The notes beneath the pieces were generated by a model. That model made no database searches. It was not told where the DNA came from and worked only from the letters and a program-made list of their open reading frames with translations. Positions 1 to 31,385 of a DNA stretch of 64,000 nt are shown one piece after another; the stretch's first letter is position 1; each line of letters begins with the position of its first letter. Source of the DNA: Arctopsyche grandis (taxonomy: Eukaryota; Arthropoda; Insecta; Trichoptera; Hydropsychidae); NCBI RefSeq assembly GCF_051622035.1, contig NC_135362.1, forward strand, positions 22,591,001 through 22,655,000, given 5' to 3'. Position numbers and translations under genes: made by a program.

Positions 1-600
1 TTCCTATTAAAACTATTCGGAGCACTGAGTGGAGTTGCAGCAAGTAAGATGTTGGAGCAGAACAACTCAAAAAGGTGATTGCTCCAGATCTCTGCATTTT
101 ACGAATGTGACTGCAAATTTGATACATTTTGAATTTCGTATATATATATATATGTATATATACAAGGCTTTTTTTTCCATGTAATATACAAGGCTTTTTG
201 TCTACGCATTTTTTATGTTTCTAATGAATATTACATATAATATAATAATCTTTTCCAATAAAAAACTTGATGAGTGAGACCTTTTTTTACAAAAAAAAAA
301 AAAAGGCTTGTATATATGTATATATATATTTTAATATACAAACGAACTTCTCGAGCACCTCGACTAACTGTTACAAACATTTTCTTGGCGCTTTTCAAAT
401 GTTTCCATTGAGAATCGATTTAGATTCATATTAGTCTTCCTTTTCGGTATGTTGAAGTTCGCGGTTCTGATTCGACGTTTTGTGCAAAAATGAAAAAAAA
501 AATTGCTACAACGAATTGGCGAGTCGACTTTTGAAAGATGTGGGCTTCGAACGAAATATGATATGTAGGTATAAAGTAGTGTTTGAGATAGGTTATAGGC
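1..600. other. AT-rich intergenic DNA, no gene seen
   Basis: The stretch is AT-rich with short TA-dinucleotide runs near 139-165 and 309-330 that are roughly inverted to one another, and an A-run at 290-304. Translations on either strand are low-complexity and show no family I recognise. Confidence 0.5.
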
Positions 601-1290
601 GAATGTGTATGTAGTATTAGACAGGTGTAAAAAGTCGGTGGCATCTGTCAGTGTGGCGGGACAATGGCTTGGAGGGTGACAGTCGCAGTAGAACAAAGTG
701 ACAGTAGGAAGTGGCGTGGAGTGGAGTGGAGTGGAGTGGAATGAGAAGTGAGGAGTGAGGAGTGAGGAAGAGAGACGTACGTGTGAGCTGGAGTGTCCGC
801 CGGTCGCATTCCGCGACAGTGTCAGCGACTCCACCCCTCGCTCTCCGGCTCTCCCGCCTTCCCGCTCTTCCGCTCTTCCGCTCTTCCGCTCGCCGCTTCG
901 GTCGGTGGCTTCCCTCGAATGAGACACCACTGGACAGACACTTCGAACGCGTCACTCCAAGCCCGAAGCGAACGTGACGGTGACGGTGACGGTGACGGTG
1001 ACGCTGACACTGATGGTGATAGTGATGGTGACGACGGTGACTACGGCGCAGACGACGGTGCGGCGAGAGGCGACTTGACAGCGAAGGCGAAGATCGAGGC
1101 GTGCTGTCGATGTCGATGTCGACCACAATTAATGGTGGCGGCCACAAACCCTCTGCTAGCGGACCATCTTATGTGCGGGGGACAACACTACCAACCCCAC
1201 GCTACAAATCGCTCTTTCTCCGCTCTACAACTTTTATTTCAATCGCTACGAACCGACCGATCTCTTTCGATTCGTATCTATAATCTGCGG
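600..1290. promoter_or_regulatory. GC/CpG-rich tract, possible promoter or 5' UTR exon
   Basis: Against an AT-rich background this tract is conspicuously GC- and CpG-rich. It contains purine repeats (GGAGT units about 715-765), CTCTTCCG repeats (about 862-892) and GGTGAC hexamer repeats (about 974-1003). Several overlapping open frames on both strands are explained by the repeats and give only Ser/Arg/His-rich or Asp/Gly-rich low-complexity peptides. A CpG-rich promoter or non-coding first exon of a gene whose body lies outside the window is the most economical reading; no TATA box or splice pair could be tied to a gene. Confidence 0.3.
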
Positions 1291-1345
1291 GTAAAATAGA
1301 CACAACGGATTATTTCGTTTCGGGTGAACTTCTCTCTTTAAATAC

Positions 1346-1556
1346 GGTTCGGTGATTACTAGACAAATGTGAACCGGTCGCTCTAGATCGGTCACATGTG
1401 ATCACCCGTCACACTAAAACTGGTCACACCCAAAAATTCAACCAATTTTTAATTTTTGGGTGTGACCAATTTTCGGGTGTGACGAGTGATCACGTGTGAC
1501 TGATCTAGAGCGACCGGGTTGTCCTGTGACTGGTTCACATATGACTAGTAGTCCGT
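1346..1556. mobile_element. Foldback (inverted-repeat) MITE-like element
   Basis: The left part (from about 1350) and right part (to about 1555) are imperfect reverse complements. The arms share TCTAGA/TCTAGAGCGACC, GTGATCAC, and GGTCACACCCAAAAATT/AATTTTTGGGTGTGACC blocks around a short AT centre at about 1437-1450. The outer left end begins GGTTCGGTGATTACT, which also begins the element repeated at 44.7-45.5 kb and 45.98 kb. No transposase is encoded. Confidence 0.55.
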
Positions 1557-1667
1557 TTACCTTAAATACACGCCTATTCAGTGCCGGCCTTACACCCTAT
1601 GGTGCCCTCGGGCAATTTTTTCTAAGCGCCCCTAGAAAATTGTGACAAATTATTTTGTGACATTTTA

Positions 1668-2129
1668 GGGTGGTTTCAGACTAGCGTTTTATACGCGCGT
1701 ATAATATCGTTTTTTGAAGTGCATGTAGGCGCGTATAGGCTCGTCGTTTTCCATACGCGCAACTCGTACGAGCGTAGACGCGCTTATAAGCTCGTATTAT
1801 CCATGTTGATACTAAATCAACACTACCGGTTGGAGATATGGAGGATGAACGAATGAGACGACTGGCATGTTAATGCACGTGTTTATTATATGACAGCTGA
1901 AGACAGAGTGAGTAGCGGCTCTCCGAACCCAGCCGGGTTGGTCCCCACTCGCAGGAAGGCAACCAAACTCGACCATGTCGTATAAGTGAGCCGCCACAGA
2001 GCGAACACGCTGGAATAAGCCCGTGTACGCGAGTCCGGTTTTTTGAAGCGCAAAATGTAGCGCGCGTGTAAGCGCGTATGCCGAAACGACGATATACCGG
2101 CAGAAAAATACGCTAGTCTGAAATCGCCC
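1668..2129. mobile_element. PIF/Harbinger-like MITE with TTA target duplication
   Basis: The termini are GGGTGGTTTCAGACTAGCG and the inverse of GGGCGATTTCAGACTAGCG (17 of 19 identical), flanked by TTA on both sides (1665-1667 and 2130-2132). The second copy of the surrounding duplication (about 2276-2292) shows the same site without the insertion, which fixes the ends. A 3-bp TTA duplication is typical of PIF/Harbinger elements. There is no coding capacity. A 162-bp LTR-like element (1837-1998) is nested inside it. Confidence 0.75.
1837..1998 (-). mobile_element. 162-bp solo-LTR-like element, copy 1
   Basis: This is the reverse-strand copy of a family that starts TGTGGCGGCTC and ends CATA, seen again at 45743-45904 and 53599-53759. 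It carries an AATAAA-like signal near its 3' end. Flanks are GAGA/GAGC, a one-mismatch 4-bp target duplication. It is nested in the Harbinger-like MITE. Confidence 0.65.
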
Positions 2130-2292
2130 TTAGACCGGAGCTGTGACTGGTTCACATATGACTAGTAGTCCGTTTACCTTAAATACACGCCTATTCAGTG
2201 CTGGCCTTACACCCTATGGCGCCCTCGGGCAATTTTTCCTAAGCGCTCCTAGAAAATTGTGACAAATTATTTTGTGACATTGTAGACCGGAG

Positions 2293-3250
2293 ATAAGTTT
2301 CAATTTCATAAAATCAATTCAAGTTTCACCTTTGGTACTCTAATCTAAAAATTTTCAGGGTCTTTGGTGCCCTAATTTTAAATCTTAAAGCGCCTTCGGT
2401 GCATGGAATGACGCCCATTGATGTATAATACACATAGATGGGCCCTAACGTGTGATTTTGGTCGGAGATCTTGTCTTCACTAACTGAGGGGTGCGGGGGG
2501 TTTAACTAGCGGGGAAGTTGGGAAAAAAAAACTAAAAACTTTTTCCCTACGACGCAGCGGTACCTACCTACCTACTAAGAGAAACTTTGCATGCGCCAAA
2601 AGGGAGACCAGTATAAGACGTGACGGCGGATCTAGTGTATTATACATCAATGGTGGCGCCCCAACATACTCGGCGCCCTTGGGCACCGCCCGACCCCCCC
2701 CCCCCTCTAAAATGGATGTCGTGACGACTTTTAAAAAATAATAACGAGATTTTTTTCGCTCGTAAGCAGAGAAATTATAATATTTCTCTGGTTGTAAATG
2801 CGTATCGCCGTAATTCAAAACATCAACGATGATCTAATTTTAGCTTAATTTTTATTTCGATATTTTGTATCCTACTGGTTTAAAAAGTTGGCCTGTAGGC
2901 CGTTCGTTGGTTAGGTGCGTACGCAGCATTAAAATAACGTATTAAACTTGCGGCCCATCTGCCACATGTAATCCACAATGAATTGCATTCTGCGTTGAAT
3001 ATATGTACATACAATTTTATAGTTTTTATATCACGACTTTTGTCAACCAAACTTTTAAGTTTTTAGTATTTGAACAAAACTAACTTTTCAAAGAGACCAC
3101 ATATTTCAATTACCGGTATTTCCAACCAAGTTTCATGGGATAATAAATTACTCCTATTATGGCTATTCGAAAACGAGACCAATTCGCACAATTGCACAAT
3201 TTGCGATACAAATATCTAAGTTTTGATTGAACACATAAAATTCGGTCATT
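2293..3250. other. Degenerate repeat-rich intergenic DNA
   Basis: No gene is seen. Blocks around 2418-2440 and 2630-2650 are inverted copies of each other (a TGATGTATAATACAC core), and a C-run of about 14 lies near 2693-2706. Sequences such as GCGCCCTTGGGCAC echo the transposon ends at about 1579 and 2196, so this is probably the decayed remainder of the same TIR element. Confidence 0.4.
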
Positions 3251-3254
3251 ACCA

Positions 3255-3335
3255 TATATTTATTTTATTCTAAACAGACCATTGTGGCATAACAGGAATT
3301 CCTAAAGCGCCACAATGGTCAAAAACATAACACAA
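3255..3335 (-). mobile_element. Short LINE 3'-end remnant
   Basis: It contains the stem-loop CCATTGTGGC (3279-3288) ... GCCACAATGG (3309-3318) that terminates the LINE copies at 8.9 and 12.5 kb, next to a TTTATTTTATT tail on its left, so the 3' end points left. Nothing further upstream of the LINE is recognisable here. Confidence 0.6.
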
Positions 3336-3394
3336 TAAGTATGTATATATTTTTGTTATCTTAATTCACGATTTCATTATTTAACCGATAATTT

Positions 3395-4396
3395 TGTAGG
3401 CGGGGTACGATGTGTTGACCGTATCCCGGCCTAACGAAACACTGTTGTGTGGTTCAAAGATGGGGTCACCAATGTAGGCGGGGTAGCGATGTGTTGACAG
3501 CGCTGTTGGATGATCAGAAGGTTGCGTAGATCACGTCGGATTAGTACCAATGTAGGCGGGTTACATGTGTGTTGACCGTATCCCGGCCTAACGAAACACT
3601 GTTGTGCTAGTTTTATAAAGTTTTATTGTTTGCCTATGGTTGTACAAAGGTATGGTATTTGTGGGCAAAAGTATGTCGTTCAGCGGTCTCTGGATATGGT
3701 AGAGTGTCGCTGGCTCAGCATTCAGCTATGTACGGAAGGTCTCTGGATACGGCAGTGTGTTGCTGGCTCGTCCGGCTGGTTGATCTTCCAAGTCCGCGTA
3801 GTGTAGTGGTGGCTGGTCAGGAGCTGTATGTTGACTGGTCTGCTGCTGTGTGTCGACGCTTGCTGCTGTGGGTCGACTGGTCTGGTGCTGTGTGTCGACG
3901 CTTGCTGTTGTGGGTCGACTCTTGCTGCTGTGGGTCGACTGTCGTTGTTTGGGTTGTACCTCCTTTTATATGGTTTCTGGAATGCTTGGTGGAAGTGGTT
4001 ATTGACGCGTACGAAAGGAATTTTATTTTCGTCGAGGCGTCGAATTTTCTGGAATGCTTGATGGAAGTGGTTATTGACGCGTACGAGAGGAATTTTGTTT
4101 TCGTCGAGGCGTCGAATTTTCTGGAATGCTTGGCGCCTTTCCGCTCGATGTATTTTAATGGTGGCGGCGTGTTTCGACCGTTTTGGTTCCACTCGACTGG
4201 TAGGGGCGTTCCGCCTGAGTTTAATATAACGACTGCAGGTGCATGTCGTCTGGGTTTCGGGAATGTAGTTTGTTGTTGCGGAATATTCTCGAATGTTTCG
4301 ATGACGATGACGACGACGAGATTCCTACAATTTAAACTGTGAAATTTTGTAATATTAACTATTTCCAATAACGAAATAGGACCGAATAATAACACA
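3395..4396 (-). mobile_element. LTR-retrotransposon LTR block with internal tandem repeats
   Basis: TGTAGGCGGG-type ends occur at about 3395, 3473 and 3551. On the reverse strand each reads ...CCCGCCTACA, followed (from the 3473 copy) by TTGGTGACCCC, which resembles an LTR 3' end plus a primer-binding site of arthropod LTR elements. The reverse strand begins TGTGTTATTATTC at about 4396. Inside are tandem repeats: a CTGCTGTG(T/G)GTCGAC unit at about 3840-3945 and two roughly 75-bp units with GGAATGCTTG at about 3978 and 4051. Open frames here (about 238, 192 and 156 codons) follow the repeats and look fortuitous. No clear target duplication was found, so the boundaries are approximate. Confidence 0.4.
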
Positions 4397-4475
4397 TTTG
4401 GAGTTAAAAATAATAATTTTAAATGACCAGTTTCTGATTTTTAAAAGAGATTTGCAAAAATGGGTAGGTAATTAC

Positions 4476-4609
4476 TAAAGCCCGGATAACCAAGGTGCCA
4501 TTCATTGTTCAAATGCTGTAAATGCATTATTAAAGGTTTACCGAACCTTTTTTACAAAGCATTTACAACAATTGAACAATGAGCGGCAGCTTTGGCTATC
4601 CGTACTCTA
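4476..4609 (+). mobile_element. hAT-type MITE, 134 bp, copy 1
   Basis: The element has TIRs TAAAGCCCGGATAACCAAGG and the inverse of TAGAGTACGGATAGCCAAAG, and the interior also folds on itself (TTGTTCAA and TTTACAA blocks). It is bounded by an exact 8-bp duplication GTAATTAC (4468-4475 and 4610-4617). Eight-bp duplications and TA(A/G)AG-type ends fit the hAT superfamily. A second copy lies at 53252-53384. Confidence 0.8.
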
Positions 4610-4619
4610 GTAATTACAT

Positions 4620-5520
4620 ACACATATGCTTTTATAAATAAAAAAAATTATTAAAATAATACCTACCTACCAACCGATAATTTTTTTATACTGTAATTTT
4701 GGAAAATTTGCTTTTTTATGGGAAATAAACCTCTGTTTTGAATATTTTACCTCTGGCGCAACTTTATAGCATTTAACTTATATTCTTTCTAATATATAAA
4801 AATAAATATTTTTAAAATTTCAAATATTAAGAGTTCATTGGTTATGTAATTTTATTATGGTTAACTATTAATATATTCTATCTAAAGTGATTTGCGAATT
4901 TCAATCAATTTAACATACAATAATAAATGTCCTTTGATAAAATTAGATTCACCCCTTTCTATTTTATGCATTTTTGACAAAAGCTTACCGACCATCGTTG
5001 CATTATAACTTTTAGAGACTGCTATGCGGAACGAAGGCCTGGAGCTCTTTCCAAACTATTCGCAAAAATCCTATAGCCACGAATAATCTTCCTATTAAAT
5101 TTACTTTCCCCCATGTAATATGTCGTAGAATTTCGTGTTATCACTTGATTATCCAAATATTCTAGCGTTCTAATTTTCAAATCTGTTAACCTCTCCTAAA
5201 TACATTACTGCGCGTTTGAATTGAATGCACTTCGTTTGTTTATTGGACATTCAATAGTCCAAAAGTGCAAAGTTAAGTAAATAAAAATATAATAGCAATA
5301 AATTGTAATTTTAATGATAAGTCAAAATTAATAATTAATAAGCTTTGATTTTCACAATAAAGTGATTGAAATAGAGTTAGATTGGGCTAAATAGCTAAAA
5401 AAAAAAGAATCGGCGATGGTCGTGTATGTGCGTTTTTAGCTAAGCAGGGTTGTCATAATCGGAGATCATATGATCTGCAGTCGCTGCGCAGGGCGTCTCG
5501 TGACCACTCACCGCTCGTTA
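4620..5520. other. AT-rich intergenic DNA upstream of V-ATPase E
   Basis: No coding potential or recognisable repeat was found. It ends in a more GC-rich stretch (about 5455-5560) immediately before the V-ATPase E first exon. Confidence 0.4.
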
Positions 5521-5634
5521 CTGATACTGATTAGTGATCAGTGATCAGTGGCCAGTGACTTCTACAACCGCTCCTGCTTCAATCAGCAACCTTCATTCTC
5601 TCATCCATTCGATTCTATCCATTCCACATCAAAC
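5455..5634 (+). promoter_or_regulatory. Probable core promoter and 5' UTR of V-ATPase E
   Basis: Base composition switches from AT-rich to mixed just ahead of the start codon at 5635. The tract contains a run of overlapping GTGATCAGTG units at about 5533-5553. No TATA box is evident. The assignment rests on position only. Confidence 0.35.
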
Positions 5635-6635
<1,001 letters not shown>

Positions 6636-6639
6636 ATTT

Positions 6640-8765
6640 TGAATGTATTATTTTTATCTTTATTTTATTTTACCTAACATTTAAAAGATTAAAAGTTTCT
6701 CGTTGAGTGTTGTATTTTATCAAAAATATTTTTCATTGTTACTTTGCACTCTTAAGTTAGATATTTTCATTGTTGAAATAGGCCAAACTGCAGTTGTGTG
6801 TTTGAATTTGTATTTAGTTTTATCTAACTGTACATAAGTTTTGTCTTAATTTTATGTCAATAATTTCTATGACACTGAGTGTAATTTATTGTTATCTTTT
6901 ATTGGATTCACTGTTATTCATAAAATATTATAGAAATTAACGTAGAGTAGCAATATTTAAAGCCTAATTGGGTTTGAAGATATTCGAAAAAAAAAATCGT
7001 ACACATATTATATTTTCAGACACATTCCTATAAAATGTAGGATGTTTACAATACATTTTAATATAGATGTGCTTCAAATTTGTTAAAAGCTGTTGGAAAT
7101 ACATAATGTATATTGCGAATGTTTATGCGATTGATAAATAATAATTTTCTGTTGGGAAAAAGTTTTCCAGGACGTGCACGTGCATTACGAATTTGTTGTA
7201 ATTGCACGAGTATGTGGATTTAGTAATTATTGCTTCACCACTATTGTGGATGAAATGGACGGAAGACGGCAGCACCTCGCCTTGCATACACCAAAATACA
7301 TGACACACACTCAATATGTATATGTATTATTATATTCTATTTATTAACGTACATAGTTTTGATCACTTATTTTGCTGACTGTGAGACGATGTCTTCTTTT
7401 TCATTCCATCACTTTCATTGGTGATAGTAAATTAAAAATATATAAATTTCAAATTATGGGCATATCTATTTATGGCAAAAGTTATGGCTCACCAGTTATT
7501 CTTGCATAATTCGCTTCGCTTAGATCTTAAACGGTTTGGGCTTCAATTATTTAGATTAAGTATGTATGAATAATCTTGTTTAAATTTGTTGTAAATACAT
7601 GTAGAATTCAGAAATTAATAAAATCTTGAAATGAATATTTTATCGTTTTATTTGGATTTAACTGTGGATTAATCGTTGGAACTACATACAAAATGTGATT
7701 GTAAACGTGATATTTTAGATAATGTTTATATATTATCTTACAATATATCTTGAAAAATAAATAAAGGTTGTGTAACATGATTTAATAATTATTAGTACAA
7801 ATATTATCCTCACCCAAAGATACAAATTAAATTGTATTAATGCGATTTTAAGCTACCAATGAATTGAAAGATTTGGAAATTCTTTCATAATAAAAAAACA
7901 ATAAGAAATAAAATTGCCAATGGAGATTTTTTAAGTCATAAGTAGGCAATGTTGCAAATATATCAGGGTTGTTCTTTTGTAAGTATCATTTTGTGATAAA
8001 CCGATAATTTATTGTAACTCAAAATCGTTGTTTCTACAATGAAAATGTCTTACTATTTTTCAAAATATTCTCCGTTGACATCTAAGCATTATGACAGTGA
8101 GATAAATTTGAAGATCTCTCCCGGCAGTTCCTTAAACCAGTTGGTCACAGTTTGGTAGATGTCGGTAACAGTCTGCATGCATTTTCTACTCAAAAATTCC
8201 CTAAATTTAAGAAAAATAAATTTAAGATGATGACAAATCTGGATTATGTGAAGAATTGCTCAAAACTTTGGCAAATGTTTTGAACAGATAATAAATTGAC
8301 AGAATTGACATGGTGAATGAAATGTTACTGAGAAATGAATTAAGAGCTTGGAATTAAAGCTGTCAGTGTTCGACCAGGTTGCATTCCAAAGCATCAACTT
8401 ACGTTGTAAACTTATAAGCATATATAATATGCAAATGATTCGTATTTAAAAAAAAATAAAAAAAAAAACAGCTCATACATATGTACATTGTGTGTATTGC
8501 ACAACAAATTCGTGGTCAAGTATTGATCGACGAAAATGAAAGCTTCGCCAACTGTAGCTACAGAATCCTAGCGCAGAGATACAAACCCGTTACTAACCGA
8601 AATAACCAAATTTAATATTTATTATATCTAAAACGAGATGCAAACTCGAACCACTTTGTCATACTACATAAAATTTTGATGGTAGATTCGACTGATACTT
8701 TTTAATTTAAATATCGATTCACACGCTTCAAAAGTGAGCACAATTTTATGAACACAAATAAAAAA
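6640..8765. other. 3' UTR of V-ATPase E and AT-rich intergenic DNA
   Basis: The region begins with the AT-rich 3' untranslated sequence of V-ATPase E; several ATTAAA/AATAAA-like signals occur and I cannot choose one. Beyond about 7700 the DNA is AT-rich with no recognisable gene or repeat family. Confidence 0.4.
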
Positions 8766-9600
8766 TTATAATTTTGAATAAAAACACCAATATTTTTTTT
8801 TTACTACCTATGTATAAAATTAATGTCACCGAGATTAAAAATCTTCGGACCTGAAATGCTTCTTATTTATTTATTTAACGTTTTTTGACCATTGTGGCAT
8901 TACAGGGAGAACCTAATGCGCCACAATGGCCTACATGATAAAATAATAAAATAAAATAAGAGAGGGAGAAAACAAAAAATAAAATTAAAAATTAAAAGAT
9001 ACAACAAAAAGCAAAAGCAAAAAATTAAGATACAAAAAATTTAAAAAATAAAATGCAGCATTTAACACAATCATAAAAAACTTTATAGTAATTAAAATTT
9101 AAAATAAGAAAAAATACAAATACATAAATGTCTTGCACCTGCAGCCTGTTCCAATAAATAAGAACAAGCTACAGATACAAAACATCACTGTGAGGCCCAA
9201 ATGGAAGAGAGTAGATTAAGATTCCATTCATACATCACATTCAAATTAAGAAAGTAATGATGAGCGCAGGTTACCAGATAAATATGTTAAAATAATATCC
9301 GATAATCTACGCTCACCAAGGTGGAAAATATCACATTCAGGGACGGCAGCAACGATTTCACTTATACGATATTTTATTTCTATCGTAATGGCGGAGGCTC
9401 CATTTACTTATATTGATGACCAAAATGAGCAATATGGCAAAGTATGAAAACGATCGGATAAGAGGTAAACTTTTTCCTGAATTGTAATCGTAAGTGAAAC
9501 GTAAAGGAGGTATGTAATATGTAATAAAAAGCATAAAAATTGAAAAATTTATTTATTAAAACTGCCGATCGTTGAAAAACATTAGGGAAGGTAAAGGTTA
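8766..9600. repeat. Dispersed repeat copy 1, split by a LINE insertion
   Basis: Sequence on both sides of the LINE at 8868-9358 matches a continuous stretch at about 55981-56240. The left part includes TTTTGAATAAAAACACC; the right part includes TATTGATGACCAAAATGAGC and GTGAAACGTAAAGGAGG. The copy at 56 kb lacks the LINE and so shows the empty site; it also lacks 22 bp near 9456-9477. I do not recognise the family. Confidence 0.7.
8868..9358 (-). mobile_element. 5'-truncated LINE copy
   Basis: The reverse complement matches the 3' end of the LINE at 11.5-12.5 kb. It starts in the codons for EIVAAVPECDIFHLGERRL, runs through the 3' UTR, contains the terminal stem-loop (8889-8929) and ends in a (TTTA)n tail at the left. 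CTTAT flanks both sides, a short target duplication. Confidence 0.8.
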
Positions 9601-10078
9601 ACTGGGATGTGACATGAAGAGAGCAGCAATGGCACAGATACATGCGGCAACAGGTGTATGAGGGTGAGATGGAGAGATGTGACGACAATGGAGAAAGGGA
9701 GAGAGGAAATGTGTGGGTATTGATTTGGGAAGCAATTGGGTGTTGAGAGAGATAGATGTGGGTCGTTGTAGGTGTACGTATGGGTGCTACGCCGTAGAAG
9801 GCGTGGGCGGTTTCTATCTCATCTAGCTGGGTTTGGTTGGCCAGTGCCGGCGGGCACTTACATAAATGCAGGGCAGTTTCAAGATTCAGCTCATAAACAT
9901 GGGCACCAGGGCGGCTGCATGTGAGTTGCCTCTCGCTCCACATTACACTTAAATTCAATACAACCTTAAATAACAACTCATTCGTCATAGATAATGCAGC
10001 TGTTTTTCAGCATATTTTTTTATCAATTGCACTAATTGACGATATATATTATATAACCTTAACACAAACAATATTTCA
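9600..10078. other. Sequence upstream of first recognisable unc-79 exon
   Basis: On the minus strand an open frame of about 194 codons (9404-9988) overlaps a dispersed repeat and has no family signature, so I do not call it. The true first coding exon or exons of unc-79 should lie in or upstream of this stretch, but no convincing ATG with a donor site was found. Confidence 0.35.
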
Positions 10079-31136
<21,058 letters not shown>

Positions 31137-31385
31137 TTATTTTTAGCAAAAGCTAACCCAGAAATATTATTTTACATGTAAATATATATTTTAAGAGTGT
31201 ATTTCAACTTAGTAGTCATAGGAAAAATATACATACATACATACATAGACACTTTGTAGTATTCAACGATAATGTAAATTAGTTGTTAAAATTATGAAAT
31301 AAAAAGCTTTTAAATATTTTGTACAATTTTAATGTGAAAATAATATATCAAAACAAAGCGAAAAATTAAAATTAAATTATAAAAT

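Larger units (their letters stand above)
1524..2292. repeat. 152-bp tandem duplication, left copy interrupted by a transposon
   Basis: The segment beginning CTGTGACTGGTTCACATATG occurs at 1524 and again at 2141 and ends AGACCGGAG before 2141 and at 2292. The offset is 617 bp. Subtracting a 462-bp insertion and its 3-bp target duplication leaves 152 bp, exactly the length of the uninterrupted right copy (2141-2292). Each copy contains the start of another transposon-like sequence (CAGTGCCGGCCTTACACC, about 1579 and 2196). Confidence 0.8.

Noticed and set aside
364-1299. Overlapping open frames of up to 188 codons on both strands
   Set aside because: They encode only Ser/Arg/His or Asp/Gly low-complexity sequence dictated by simple repeats.
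3626-4395. Open frames of 156-238 codons on both strands
   Set aside because: They follow tandem repeats inside an LTR-like block; mutually overlapping frames on opposite strands with repeat-derived peptides argue against a gene.
9404-9988. A 194-codon open frame on the minus strand
   Set aside because: Part of it lies in a dispersed repeat that is disrupted at 56 kb, and it shows no family motif or splice support.
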